Shown here: piece after piece, positions 1-4,968 of the stretch
How the letters are laid out: every line of letters begins with the position of its first letter
Position numbering within the stretch: the first letter of the stretch is position 1
DNA from: PALSA-911 sp037442565
GTDB lineage: Bacteria; Pseudomonadota; Alphaproteobacteria; Acetobacterales; Acetobacteraceae
DNA: 8,314 bases
Direction: 5' to 3'
Assembly (NCBI GenBank): GCA_037442565.1
Contig: JBBIQA010000182.1
Location: forward strand, 1-8,314
Notes under the pieces: model-generated
Told to the model about the DNA's origin: nothing
The model's database searches: none
What the model saw: the letters and a program-made list of their open reading frames with translations, nothing else
Translations under genes and position numbers: made by a program

Positions 1-2
1 TG

Positions 3-275
3 AAGGTCGTCAAGGCCATGGGCATCGCGAAGATGCGCGAAAGCGGCCGCGGCGTCATCCAGGCCATGAAGGCGACGCCGACCGACGACGTTGTTTATGG
101 CAAGGGCATCATCCGCGCCGACGGGCGCAAGATCCATCCGATGTACCTGTTCCAGGTGAAATCACCGGGCGATAGCCATTATCCCTGGGACTATTACAAG
201 CTGCTGAAGACCATTCCGGCGGACCAGGCTTTCCGCCCGATGAGCGAGGGTGGCTGCAAGCTGGTTGCGACCTGA
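3..275 (+). CDS. ABC transporter substrate-binding protein, C-terminal end (partial)
   Basis: The last 90 codons of a gene that enters from the left edge; the stop is TGA at 273-275. Visible segments such as GKGIIRADGRKIHPMYLFQV, PWDYYKLL and IPADQAFRP resemble the C-terminal end of periplasmic type I binding proteins of the branched-chain amino acid/urea/amide ABC transporters (Peripla_BP_6 type). The protein would capture a small solute in the periplasm and deliver it to a membrane permease. The ligand cannot be told from this part. The signal peptide and most of the binding cleft lie outside the window. The gene is convergent with the SMP-30-family gene and is followed after 13 bp by a strong hairpin. 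The family assignment comes from recalled C-terminal similarity, so it is good but not certain. Confidence 0.8.
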   Translation, partial: KVVKAMGIAKMRESGRGVIQAMKATPTDDVVYGKGIIRADGRKIHPMYLFQVKSPGDSHYPWDYYKLLKTIPADQAFRPMSEGGCKLVAT

Positions 276-288
276 GGGAAGCGACCAT

Positions 289-325
289 GGGGCGAAACGG
301 CCGGAGGTTCCGGCCGTTTCGCCCC
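289..325. terminator. Perfect 16-bp hairpin between convergent genes, probable bidirectional terminator
   Basis: Arms 289-304 (GGGGCGAAACGGCCGG) and 310-325 are perfect reverse complements, with the 5-base loop AGGTT. The hairpin starts 13 bp after the stop of the plus-strand binding-protein gene and ends 5 bp before the stop of the minus-strand SMP-30-family gene, so it could terminate both. A clear T-tract is missing: the plus-strand tail is TGTTCTC, and the other side has none. It may therefore work weakly, or act mainly as a 3' stabilising structure. Confidence 0.75.
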
Positions 326-330
326 TGTTC

Positions 331-1212
331 TCACATGTGCGAGAACATCCTCTGCCCCGCGACCGGCAAGGTTGCTGTCAGGATCGAGCAACTGGCCGAT
401 TCCGTCATGTACAGCGTGCGGTTTCCCGGCCCGCCATAGGCCATGTTGGTCAGCATCTTTCCCCGTGGGGATCGGATGTAGAACAGCGGCGCCGCGTCCC
501 GGCCGTAAATCCAGGCAGCGCCGTGATAGGCATGCGCGATCACCACATTGCCGGCGCTATCCATCGCCATGCCGTCCGGTCCCTGTGCGTGCATCTGCAC
601 GAACAACGCCCCCCGGCGTTCGGGGTCGGCCATGTCCACCCACCAGATGCAGTTTCCTCGGGTGACAGCCACGAACAACTCGGTCTCGGCGGGGTTGAAC
701 ACCAGGCCGTTCGGGCTCGGCACCGTGTCGATGACCAGTTCCAACTGGCCGTTCGTGCGCAGGCACCAGACCCGTCCGGTTGGGTCCTGCAGGCCGGTGC
801 GGCCCTGCTCGGTGAAGTAGACGTCGCCGCTGCTGTGGAACACCAGATCGTTCAGGCTGCGGAATTTCTGGTCGCGGCGCGGGCCGTCGATGATCGTCTC
901 CACCCGGCCGCGCTTCACATCCAGCAGCGCCAGGCCGTATTTGCGGCAGGCGAGGAAGATGCGGCCGTCCTTGTGGATCTTCAGGCCGTTCGGTGCGCCG
1001 TCATACTCGATCACCATCTCCCACTTGCCGGCGGGGCTGATCCGGTAGACCCGGCCGGCAAAGATATCCACCACATACAGATTGCCGTCCCGGTCGAAGG
1101 ACGGGCCTTCAAGGAAATTGTGCCTTTGCGGCGTATGCGGAATGCGCAGTTCGGCGGGCAGTTCGGTCCAGACATCCGGCACGATCTGCTGGGGTGGCGG
1201 TCCGAGATACAT
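331..1212 (-). CDS. SMP-30/gluconolactonase/LRE family protein
   Basis: A 293-aa six-bladed beta-propeller protein of the SMP-30/gluconolactonase family, which hydrolyse sugar lactones or related esters with one divalent metal. The four expected metal-site positions are visible: E35 (LEGPSF), N121 (SLNDLVF), N168 (SPNGLVF) and D213 (GPDGMAMD). The length is typical and no signal peptide is seen, so it is probably cytoplasmic. The ATG at 1212 was chosen because GGAGG lies 9 bases upstream (complement of 1222-1226) and the family match begins soon after. The open frame continues to 1602 but there overlaps maf and looks nothing like the family. The gene follows maf by 41 bp and may be cotranscribed with it. 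The substrate is unknown; other family members act on gluconolactone, organophosphates or sugar-acid lactones. Confidence 0.88.
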   Translation of the reverse strand: MYLGPPPQQIVPDVWTELPAELRIPHTPQRHNFLEGPSFDRDGNLYVVDIFAGRVYRISPAGKWEMVIEYDGAPNGLKIHKDGRIFLACRKYGLALLDVKRGRVETIIDGPRRDQKFRSLNDLVFHSSGDVYFTEQGRTGLQDPTGRVWCLRTNGQLELVIDTVPSPNGLVFNPAETELFVAVTRGNCIWWVDMADPERRGALFVQMHAQGPDGMAMDSAGNVVIAHAYHGAAWIYGRDAAPLFYIRSPRGKMLTNMAYGGPGNRTLYMTESASCSILTATLPVAGQRMFSHM

Positions 1213-1253
1213 CCTTGTCTTCCTCCCAGGTCCAGCGCCGCCGATTGTTCCGG

Positions 1254-1865
1254 CTAGCTCGCGAGGACACCATGCTGGCGCAGAAAGCCGAACAGCGGAA
1301 GCAGTGGCAGGCCGAGGATGGCGGAATGTTCCCCCTCGATGCGGTCGAACAGATGCACCCCGAGCCCTTCCAGGCGATAGGCCCCGACCGTCTGCGTCAC
1401 CGCGTCTCCCTCGGCCTTGAGGTATTCTGCCAGGAACGCGTCCGAGAACGGGCGCATGGTCAGGCGCGGCCCGGCAATGTGGTGCCAGAGGCGGGCGCCG
1501 GCGCGCGTGCAGACGACGGACGTGACCAGTTCGTGGGTCTTGCCGCGCAGGAACAGCAGGTGCTCGCGGGCCCGTCCGGCCGAGGCGGGCTTGTCGAACC
1601 AAACGCCGTCGCAGACCAGGATCTGGTCGGCGCCGATCACCAAGGCATCCGGCATCCGCGCGGACACCCGCGCCGCCTTCATCTCCGCCAGCAGCACGGC
1701 GACATCGGCCACCGGCGCGCCCTCGGCCCGGGCCGATCGCTTTATGCCGGCCTCGTCGATATGGGCCGGATGCGCAGTGAAGGTGATCCCGGCCGCTTGC
1801 AGCAATTCCCGCCTGGAGGCGGACTGGCTGGCGAGGACGAGGGCGGGCGTCTCCGCCTGGATCAT
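1254..1865 (-). CDS. maf: Maf-family nucleoside triphosphate pyrophosphatase
   Basis: A 203-aa protein of the Maf/YceF/YhdE family, cytoplasmic enzymes that hydrolyse non-canonical or excess nucleotides (m7GTP, dTTP, UTP and similar) to the monophosphate and pyrophosphate. Visible motifs are the N-terminal loop LASQSASRRELL (residues 11-22), GADQ (78-81) with the catalytic-type Asp80, DKP (91-93), GKTHELVTSV (108-117) and the conserved block from GAYRLEG to GEHSAILGLPL (161-188). GxDQ rather than GADT suggests the YceF (m7GTP) subtype, but that is inference. The ATG shares the tetranucleotide ATGA (1862-1865) with the stop of the upstream ppsR-type gene, and no strong ribosome site is seen, so translation is probably coupled. 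Older records call it septum formation protein Maf. Confidence 0.93.
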   Translation of the reverse strand: MIQAETPALVLASQSASRRELLQAAGITFTAHPAHIDEAGIKRSARAEGAPVADVAVLLAEMKAARVSARMPDALVIGADQILVCDGVWFDKPASAGRAREHLLFLRGKTHELVTSVVCTRAGARLWHHIAGPRLTMRPFSDAFLAEYLKAEGDAVTQTVGAYRLEGLGVHLFDRIEGEHSAILGLPLLPLFGFLRQHGVLAS

Positions 1866-2731
1866 CCGGCCGGCTGTTCCGCGAGCTTGCGCCGGCGTTC
1901 GTGCCAGGCGTCGATCAGGTGCAGCACGGTAGCGGCCGTTTCCTCGATGGAGCGGCGGGTGACGTCGATCACCGGCCAGCCGCGGCTGTTGCACAGCCGC
2001 CGCGCCCAGAGCAGCTCGGCCTTCACCGCCTCCTCGTCGATATAGCCGGAGGTGTCCTGGCGCACCGGGCCGGTCTGTGCCCCGGCGCCGATCAGGCGCA
2101 GCCGGTGGCGGCGGATCTCGATCAGGGAAGCCGCGTCCACCGTCAGGCCGATCACCGGGCAGGGCGGATCGTCCAGCCCCGGCGGGGCGACGATTCCCGG
2201 CACCAGCGGGATGTTCGCCGCCTTGATGCCGCGGTTGGCCAGGTAGAAGCAGGTCGGCGTCTTGGAGGAGCGCGACACGCCCACCAGCACGACGTCGGCC
2301 TCCGATATGCCCATCTGCGCCTGGCCGTCGTCGTGCGCCAGCACGAAATGCATGGCGTCGATGCGGCGGAAATAGTCGGCGTTCAGCACATATTGCTTGC
2401 CCGGACGTGCCGCCGCGGTCTCGCCGATATGCTCCTGCAGGATTTCGATCACGGGATCGAGCACATTGACGATCGGCACGTTCAGGCGTTCGCAGGTGGT
2501 CTGCAGGTCGGTGCGCAGGGCCTTGTCCACCAGGGTGGACAGCACGGGTCCGGGCTCGGCCTCGATCCCCTCCAGCACCCGGTGCAGCTGGAAGCGGGTG
2601 CGGATCAGGCTCCAGCGATGATAGACGATCTGGGCGTGCTCGAACTGCACCGTGGTGGCGCGCGCCACCGCGTTCAGAGTTTCGCCGGTGGCGTCTGACA
2701 CCAGGTGCAGGTTCATCTGATGATCGGTCAT
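1862..2731 (-). CDS. ppsR: PEP synthase/PPDK regulatory kinase/pyrophosphorylase (DUF299)
   Basis: A 289-aa protein of the DUF299 family, bifunctional enzymes that inactivate phosphoenolpyruvate synthase or pyruvate phosphate dikinase by ADP-dependent threonine phosphorylation and reactivate it by Pi-dependent dephosphorylation. The N-terminal block LHLVSDATGETL (8-19), the P-loop-like GVSRSSKT (151-158) and IDVTRRSIEETA (255-266) are family hallmarks. The target (PpsA or PpdK) is not in the window. The start at 2731 fits the family N-terminus and length; ATG 2716 (MNLHLV) is an alternative. Neither has a strong Shine-Dalgarno. The frame stays open to 2962, but that extension is low-complexity and crosses the origin-like region. 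It is the first gene of a leftward ppsR-maf unit, matching the gene next to oriC in Caulobacter and Rickettsia. A DnaA-box-like site lies 14 bp upstream of the start. Confidence 0.92.
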   Translation of the reverse strand: MTDHQMNLHLVSDATGETLNAVARATTVQFEHAQIVYHRWSLIRTRFQLHRVLEGIEAEPGPVLSTLVDKALRTDLQTTCERLNVPIVNVLDPVIEILQEHIGETAAARPGKQYVLNADYFRRIDAMHFVLAHDDGQAQMGISEADVVLVGVSRSSKTPTCFYLANRGIKAANIPLVPGIVAPPGLDDPPCPVIGLTVDAASLIEIRRHRLRLIGAGAQTGPVRQDTSGYIDEEAVKAELLWARRLCNSRGWPVIDVTRRSIEETAATVLHLIDAWHERRRKLAEQPAG

Positions 2732-2745
2732 GTTTGCGAGGATAG

Positions 2746-2754
2746 CGTGGATAA
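2746..2754 (-). promoter_or_regulatory. DnaA box, 8/9 match (TTATCCACG on minus strand)
   Basis: The plus strand reads CGTGGATAA, so the minus strand reads TTATCCACG, one mismatch (last base) from TTATCCACA. It lies 14 bp upstream of the ppsR start codon and probably within that gene's promoter or leader. DnaA bound here could affect ppsR transcription as well as origin structure. Confidence 0.5.
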
Positions 2755-2767
2755 GTGCCTCTGGCAC
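2755..2767. repeat. Short inverted repeat next to DnaA box
   Basis: GTGCC TCT GGCAC is a perfect 5-bp-arm palindrome with a 3-base spacer, starting at the base after the DnaA-like box at 2746-2754. It could be an operator half-site pair or a small hairpin in the ppsR leader. It is short enough to be chance in GC-rich DNA. Confidence 0.35.
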
Positions 2768-2885
2768 CCTTGCTGTGCGACCCCTCGCGGGAATGGCGGG
2801 GACAGTTGATCGGTTCGGAGGTACGGGGGACGCGTGCCGGCGATTTCCAGCCGGGCTCGGGACAAGCCGCGTAAGAACCGGGAAT

Positions 2886-2909
2886 CCAGCCTGTTGGCTG
2901 GCCAGGCTG
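2886..2909. repeat. Overlapping inverted repeats beside DnaA box
   Basis: Two alternative hairpins share bases. CCAGCC (2886-2891) pairs with GGCTGG (2896-2901) across the loop TGTT. CAGCCTG (2887-2893) pairs with CAGGCTG (2903-2909) across a 9-base loop. The element ends one base before the DnaA-like box at 2911-2919. It may be a protein-binding palindrome or an extruded structure in the origin. Confidence 0.5.
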
Positions 2910-2910
2910 C

Positions 2911-2919
2911 TGTGGAGAA
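2911..2919 (-). promoter_or_regulatory. DnaA box, 8/9 match (TTCTCCACA on minus strand)
   Basis: The plus strand reads TGTGGAGAA; the reverse complement TTCTCCACA differs from TTATCCACA only at position 3. It lies 35 bp from the perfect box at 2955-2963 and faces it in opposite orientation. Confidence 0.5.
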
Positions 2920-2954
2920 GTCTTGTATGACGGACCGCTTCCGGGTGTACCCCG

Positions 2955-2963
2955 TTATCCACA
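2955..2963 (+). promoter_or_regulatory. Perfect consensus DnaA box (TTATCCACA)
   Basis: An exact match to the high-affinity DnaA 9-mer, in non-coding DNA 17 bp before the AT-rich tract at 2981-3011. In bacterial origins a strong box next to the unwinding element anchors the DnaA filament, so its position supports the oriC reading. Confidence 0.72.
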
Positions 2964-2980
2964 GGCCCTACTGACTACCC

Positions 2981-3011
2981 CATAAGCTATCAAGACTTTC
3001 TTCTTTTAAGA
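2981..3011. other. AT-rich tract, candidate DNA unwinding element with IHF-like site
   Basis: This 31-base tract is about 70% A+T in a strongly GC-rich neighbourhood and includes TTCTTTTAAG. Bases 2988-3000 match the IHF consensus WATCAANNNNTTR at 12 of 13 positions; only the last base (C) differs. Its place next to the perfect DnaA box fits a DNA unwinding element. IHF is known to bend the Caulobacter origin. Function here is inferred. Confidence 0.5.
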
Positions 3012-3024
3012 GGCGTGGAACTTC

Positions 3025-3051
3025 CGGCCTGTGGGAACCGGCCGCAGGCCG
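3025..3051. repeat. Inverted repeat between origin tract and small exported-protein genes
   Basis: CGGCCTG (3025-3031) and CAGGCCG (3045-3051) are perfect 7-bp arms separated by 13 bases. The element could be a transcription-factor site upstream of the gene at 3126, or a hairpin insulating the origin. No T-tract follows, so it is not an obvious terminator. Confidence 0.35.
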
Positions 3052-3069
3052 CGCCTGCGTTACCGCATG

Positions 3070-3098
3070 TTGCCCGGAAGCCGCCCCGGGACTAACGT
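3070..3098 (+). promoter_or_regulatory. Possible sigma-70-type promoter for the Rap1a-family gene
   Basis: TTGCCC (3070-3075) and TAACGT (3093-3098) are separated by 17 bp, and the implied transcript start would lie about 20 bases before the ATG at 3126. Both hexamers are weak matches, so this is a low-confidence prediction based on spacing and position. Confidence 0.25.
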
Positions 3099-3125
3099 GA
3101 TCGCGCACGTATCGTGGAGAGGGTG

Positions 3126-3530
3126 ATGAAACGCAGCAATTGGTTGCCGGTGATAGCGCTGGCGGTGGCGATCTCGCCGGGGGTGGCACAGGCGGCGGAC
3201 AGCGAGCAGGATTTCTATGTCCGCACGACCGCCGATCTGGCGAAGCTGTGCAGCACGGAACCGTCCGATCCGCTGTACCCTGCGGCCATTCATTTCTGCC
3301 AGGGCTTTGGGGCCGGGGCGTATCAGGCCGAACAGTTGCATCAGGCGGCGTCTCGGGCACGGCCGCTGTTCTGCCTGCCGAAGGACCCGCAGCCGACCCG
3401 GAACGAGGTCCTGGCCGGCTTCACGAAATGGGCCGCCGCGACGCCGGAAGTCGGCAGCTCTGCTCCGGCGGAGGGTCTGTTCGAATACCTGATGAAAACC
3501 TATCCCTGCTCCTCGAAGAAGAAGCACTGA
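3126..3530 (+). CDS. Rap1a/Tai family protein, exported
   Basis: A 134-aa protein with an N-terminal signal peptide (residues 1-23, cleavage after AQA) and a mature domain like the Rap1a/Tai immunity family: YVRTTADLAKLC, AAIHFCQGFGAGAYQ, LFCLP, TRNEVLAGF and a final YPC. Four cysteines (C42, C58, C83, C128) could form two disulfides in the periplasm. The founding members protect Serratia from its own type VI secretion peptidoglycan hydrolases. Many alphaproteobacterial relatives have no such effector nearby, and none is seen here, so an immunity role is not shown. The ATG at 3126 has GGAG (3116-3119) six bases upstream; GTG 3114 would add four residues and overlaps that site. The gene follows the candidate origin and precedes a small lipoprotein gene by 57 bp. 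Confidence 0.75.
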   Translation: MKRSNWLPVIALAVAISPGVAQAADSEQDFYVRTTADLAKLCSTEPSDPLYPAAIHFCQGFGAGAYQAEQLHQAASRARPLFCLPKDPQPTRNEVLAGFTKWAAATPEVGSSAPAEGLFEYLMKTYPCSSKKKH

Positions 3531-3587
3531 GCGGCATCGCATCGCCCCGGCCGTCATAGGCCAGACCATCACCAACGGAGATCACGA

Positions 3588-3854
3588 ATGCGAAAGATCG
3601 CAATCGCCCTGGCGCTGCTGCTTCCCGTCGCGGGCTGCGCCGACCTGACACCTACGCAACAGCGGGCCATGACCGGCACGGGGATCGGCGCCGCCGGCGG
3701 CGCGGTCATCGGCGCCATGGCGGGCAATGCCGGCATGGGCGCGCTGATCGGCGCGGGCGCCGGCCTGGCCGGCGGTCTGGTGGTGGATCAGGTGAGGAAG
3801 AACGAGGCGGCCGCGTATCAGCGGGGCTACAATTCCGGAAGACAGTCCAACTGA
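3588..3854 (+). CDS. Small glycine-zipper lipoprotein
   Basis: An 88-aa protein beginning with a lipoprotein signal (MRKIAIALALLLPVAGC). The lipobox is V-A-G-C with the acylated Cys at residue 17. Position +2 is Ala, not Asp, so outer-membrane sorting is expected. Residues of about 30-65 are very rich in Gly and Ala with repeated GxxxG-type spacing (for example GTGIGAAGGAVIGAMAG), a glycine zipper that could form a membrane-inserted helical hairpin. The tail is polar (YQRGYNSGRQSN). Such proteins are common small envelope lipoproteins of unknown precise role. The ATG has GGAG (3577-3580) seven bases upstream. It may share a transcript with the Rap1a-family gene upstream; the heme operon starts 73 bp later. 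Confidence 0.82.
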   Translation: MRKIAIALALLLPVAGCADLTPTQQRAMTGTGIGAAGGAVIGAMAGNAGMGALIGAGAGLAGGLVVDQVRKNEAAAYQRGYNSGRQSN

Positions 3855-3927
3855 GGCTTGCCTCGCCGCCCGCAGGGGCCACATCTCCGCCGGGCGGCAT
3901 CGCCATCATTGGAAGGGCGCGCATACC

Positions 3928-4968
3928 TTGACTGCTAAGCCGTTGCTCCGCGCCCTTGCCGGTGAGCCTGTCTGGCCGCCGCCGGTCTGGTTGATGCGGC
4001 AGGCCGGCCGGTATCTGCCGGAATATCGCCAGCTGCGCGCCACGGCCGGGGATTTCATCGCGCTTTGCACGGCGCCGGAGCTTGCGGCGGAGGTGACCCT
4101 GCAGCCGATCCGCCGCTATCGGTTCGACGCGGCGATCCTGTTCAGCGATATCCTGATGGTGCCGTGGGGCCTGGGACATGGCCTGCGCTTCGCCGAGGGC
4201 GAGGGCCCGGTATTGCCGAAGCTGCGTGACGCCGCCGGCGTGGATGCGCTGGATATCGGACGCATGAACCGGCAAGTCGCGCCGATCCTGGAGACGGTGC
4301 GCCGGGTGAGCGCCGGTCTCGTGGCCGAGGGGTTCGACCACACCGCCCTGATCGGCTTCGCCGGCAGCCCGTTCACCGTAGCCTGCTACATGGTGGAAGG
4401 CGGCGGATCGAAGGATTTCGCCGCCACAAGGCAGATGGCCTATGCCGATCCCGCGCTGTTTTCCCGCCTGATCGATCTTCTGAGCCGGGCGACCATCGAC
4501 TATCTTGCGGCGCAGATCGAGGCGGGGGCGGAAACCGTGATGCTGTTCGACAGCTGGGCCGGTGTGCTTTCGCCCTCGCTGTTCCGGGCGCATGTGATCG
4601 CGCCGACGGCGCGGATCGTGCAGGCGTTGCGGGCACGGTTTCCCGCCATTCCGATCATCGGTTTTCCGCGTCTGGCCGGGCCGATGCTGGCGGAATATGC
4701 GCTGGCGACCGGGGTGAATTGCGTCGCGATGGATACCGCGGTGGATCCCGCCCAGGCAGCGAGGGCGGTGCCCGGCCATGTCGCCATCCAGGGCAACCTG
4801 GACCCGATGGCGCTGCTGGCCGGCGGCGCGGCGCTGAGCGGCGAGACCCGGTCGATCCTGTCGGCGGTCCGCGGCCGGCCGGCGATCTTCAACCTTGGGC
4901 ACGGGATCGTGCCGCAGACCCCGCCGGAGCATGTCGCGCAACTGGTGGAGCTGGTTCGTGCCGCCTGA
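3928..4968 (+). CDS. hemE: Uroporphyrinogen decarboxylase
   Basis: A 346-aa cytoplasmic enzyme that removes four carboxyl groups from uroporphyrinogen III to give coproporphyrinogen III in heme synthesis. The two family signatures are clear: PPVWLMRQAGRYLPEYR (18-34), with substrate-binding Arg24 and Arg28, and GFAGSPFTVACYMVEGGGSK (143-162), with Tyr154. The catalytic Asp74 lies in FSDIL, Ser209 in FDSWAG and His325 in NLGHG. The length is typical. The start appears to be TTG at 3928: it gives the usual N-terminus (MTAKPLLRAL), no ATG or GTG fits, and GGAAGGG (3911-3917) lies 10 bases upstream, a slightly long spacing. It heads the hemE-hemH-HAD-hemJ operon and overlaps hemH by 11 bp. The TTG start may keep expression modest. 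Confidence 0.97.
   Translation: MTAKPLLRALAGEPVWPPPVWLMRQAGRYLPEYRQLRATAGDFIALCTAPELAAEVTLQPIRRYRFDAAILFSDILMVPWGLGHGLRFAEGEGPVLPKLRDAAGVDALDIGRMNRQVAPILETVRRVSAGLVAEGFDHTALIGFAGSPFTVACYMVEGGGSKDFAATRQMAYADPALFSRLIDLLSRATIDYLAAQIEAGAETVMLFDSWAGVLSPSLFRAHVIAPTARIVQALRARFPAIPIIGFPRLAGPMLAEYALATGVNCVAMDTAVDPAQAARAVPGHVAIQGNLDPMALLAGGAALSGETRSILSAVRGRPAIFNLGHGIVPQTPPEHVAQLVELVRAA

Larger units (their letters stand above)
2732..3013. other. oriC: Candidate chromosomal replication origin (oriC)
   Basis: A non-coding stretch between the leftward ppsR and the rightward genes. Seen directly: one perfect DnaA box (2955-2963), two 8/9 DnaA boxes (2746-2754 and 2911-2919), inverted repeats next to two of the boxes, and an AT-rich tract (2981-3011, about 70% A+T) just beyond the perfect box. 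The tract contains a 12/13 match to the IHF consensus, and one GANTC site (GAATC, 2882-2886) is present. Established knowledge: in Caulobacter and Rickettsia, oriC lies between hemE and the ppsR-type gene, as here. The inference is that this is oriC. The core probably runs from about 2880 to 3013, with the AT-rich tract as the unwinding element. The count of boxes is low, so further degenerate boxes would be expected. Confidence 0.68.

Noticed and set aside
250..1257. Long plus-strand open frame opposite the SMP-30-family gene
   Set aside because: Antisense shadow of a well-supported gene in GC-rich DNA; the translation is His/Pro/Arg-rich with no domain.
1213..1602. N-terminal extension of the SMP-30-family frame up to 1602
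   Set aside because: It is Arg/Ala/Pro-rich, overlaps maf on the same strand and has no family similarity; ATG 1212 has a good GGAGG.
1901..2698. Plus-strand open frame opposite ppsR
   Set aside because: Shadow frame with repetitive Gln/His/Gly composition and no recognisable fold.
2732..2962. Upstream extension of the ppsR frame to 2962
   Set aside because: It would add 77 non-conserved residues and run through the DnaA boxes; the known family N-terminus begins near 2731.
3003..3009. TTTTAAG as a CtrA site as in the Caulobacter origin
   Set aside because: Only one TTAA half is present; the paired TTAA-N7-TTAA motif is absent.
3030..3038. TGTGGGAAC as a fourth DnaA box
   Set aside because: Three mismatches from TTATCCACA on the reverse strand, too weak to claim.
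3865..3898. Inverted repeat GCCGCCCG/CGGGCGGC before hemE as a terminator
   Set aside because: Only 8 bp with an 18-base loop and no T-tract; likely chance pairing in GC-rich DNA.
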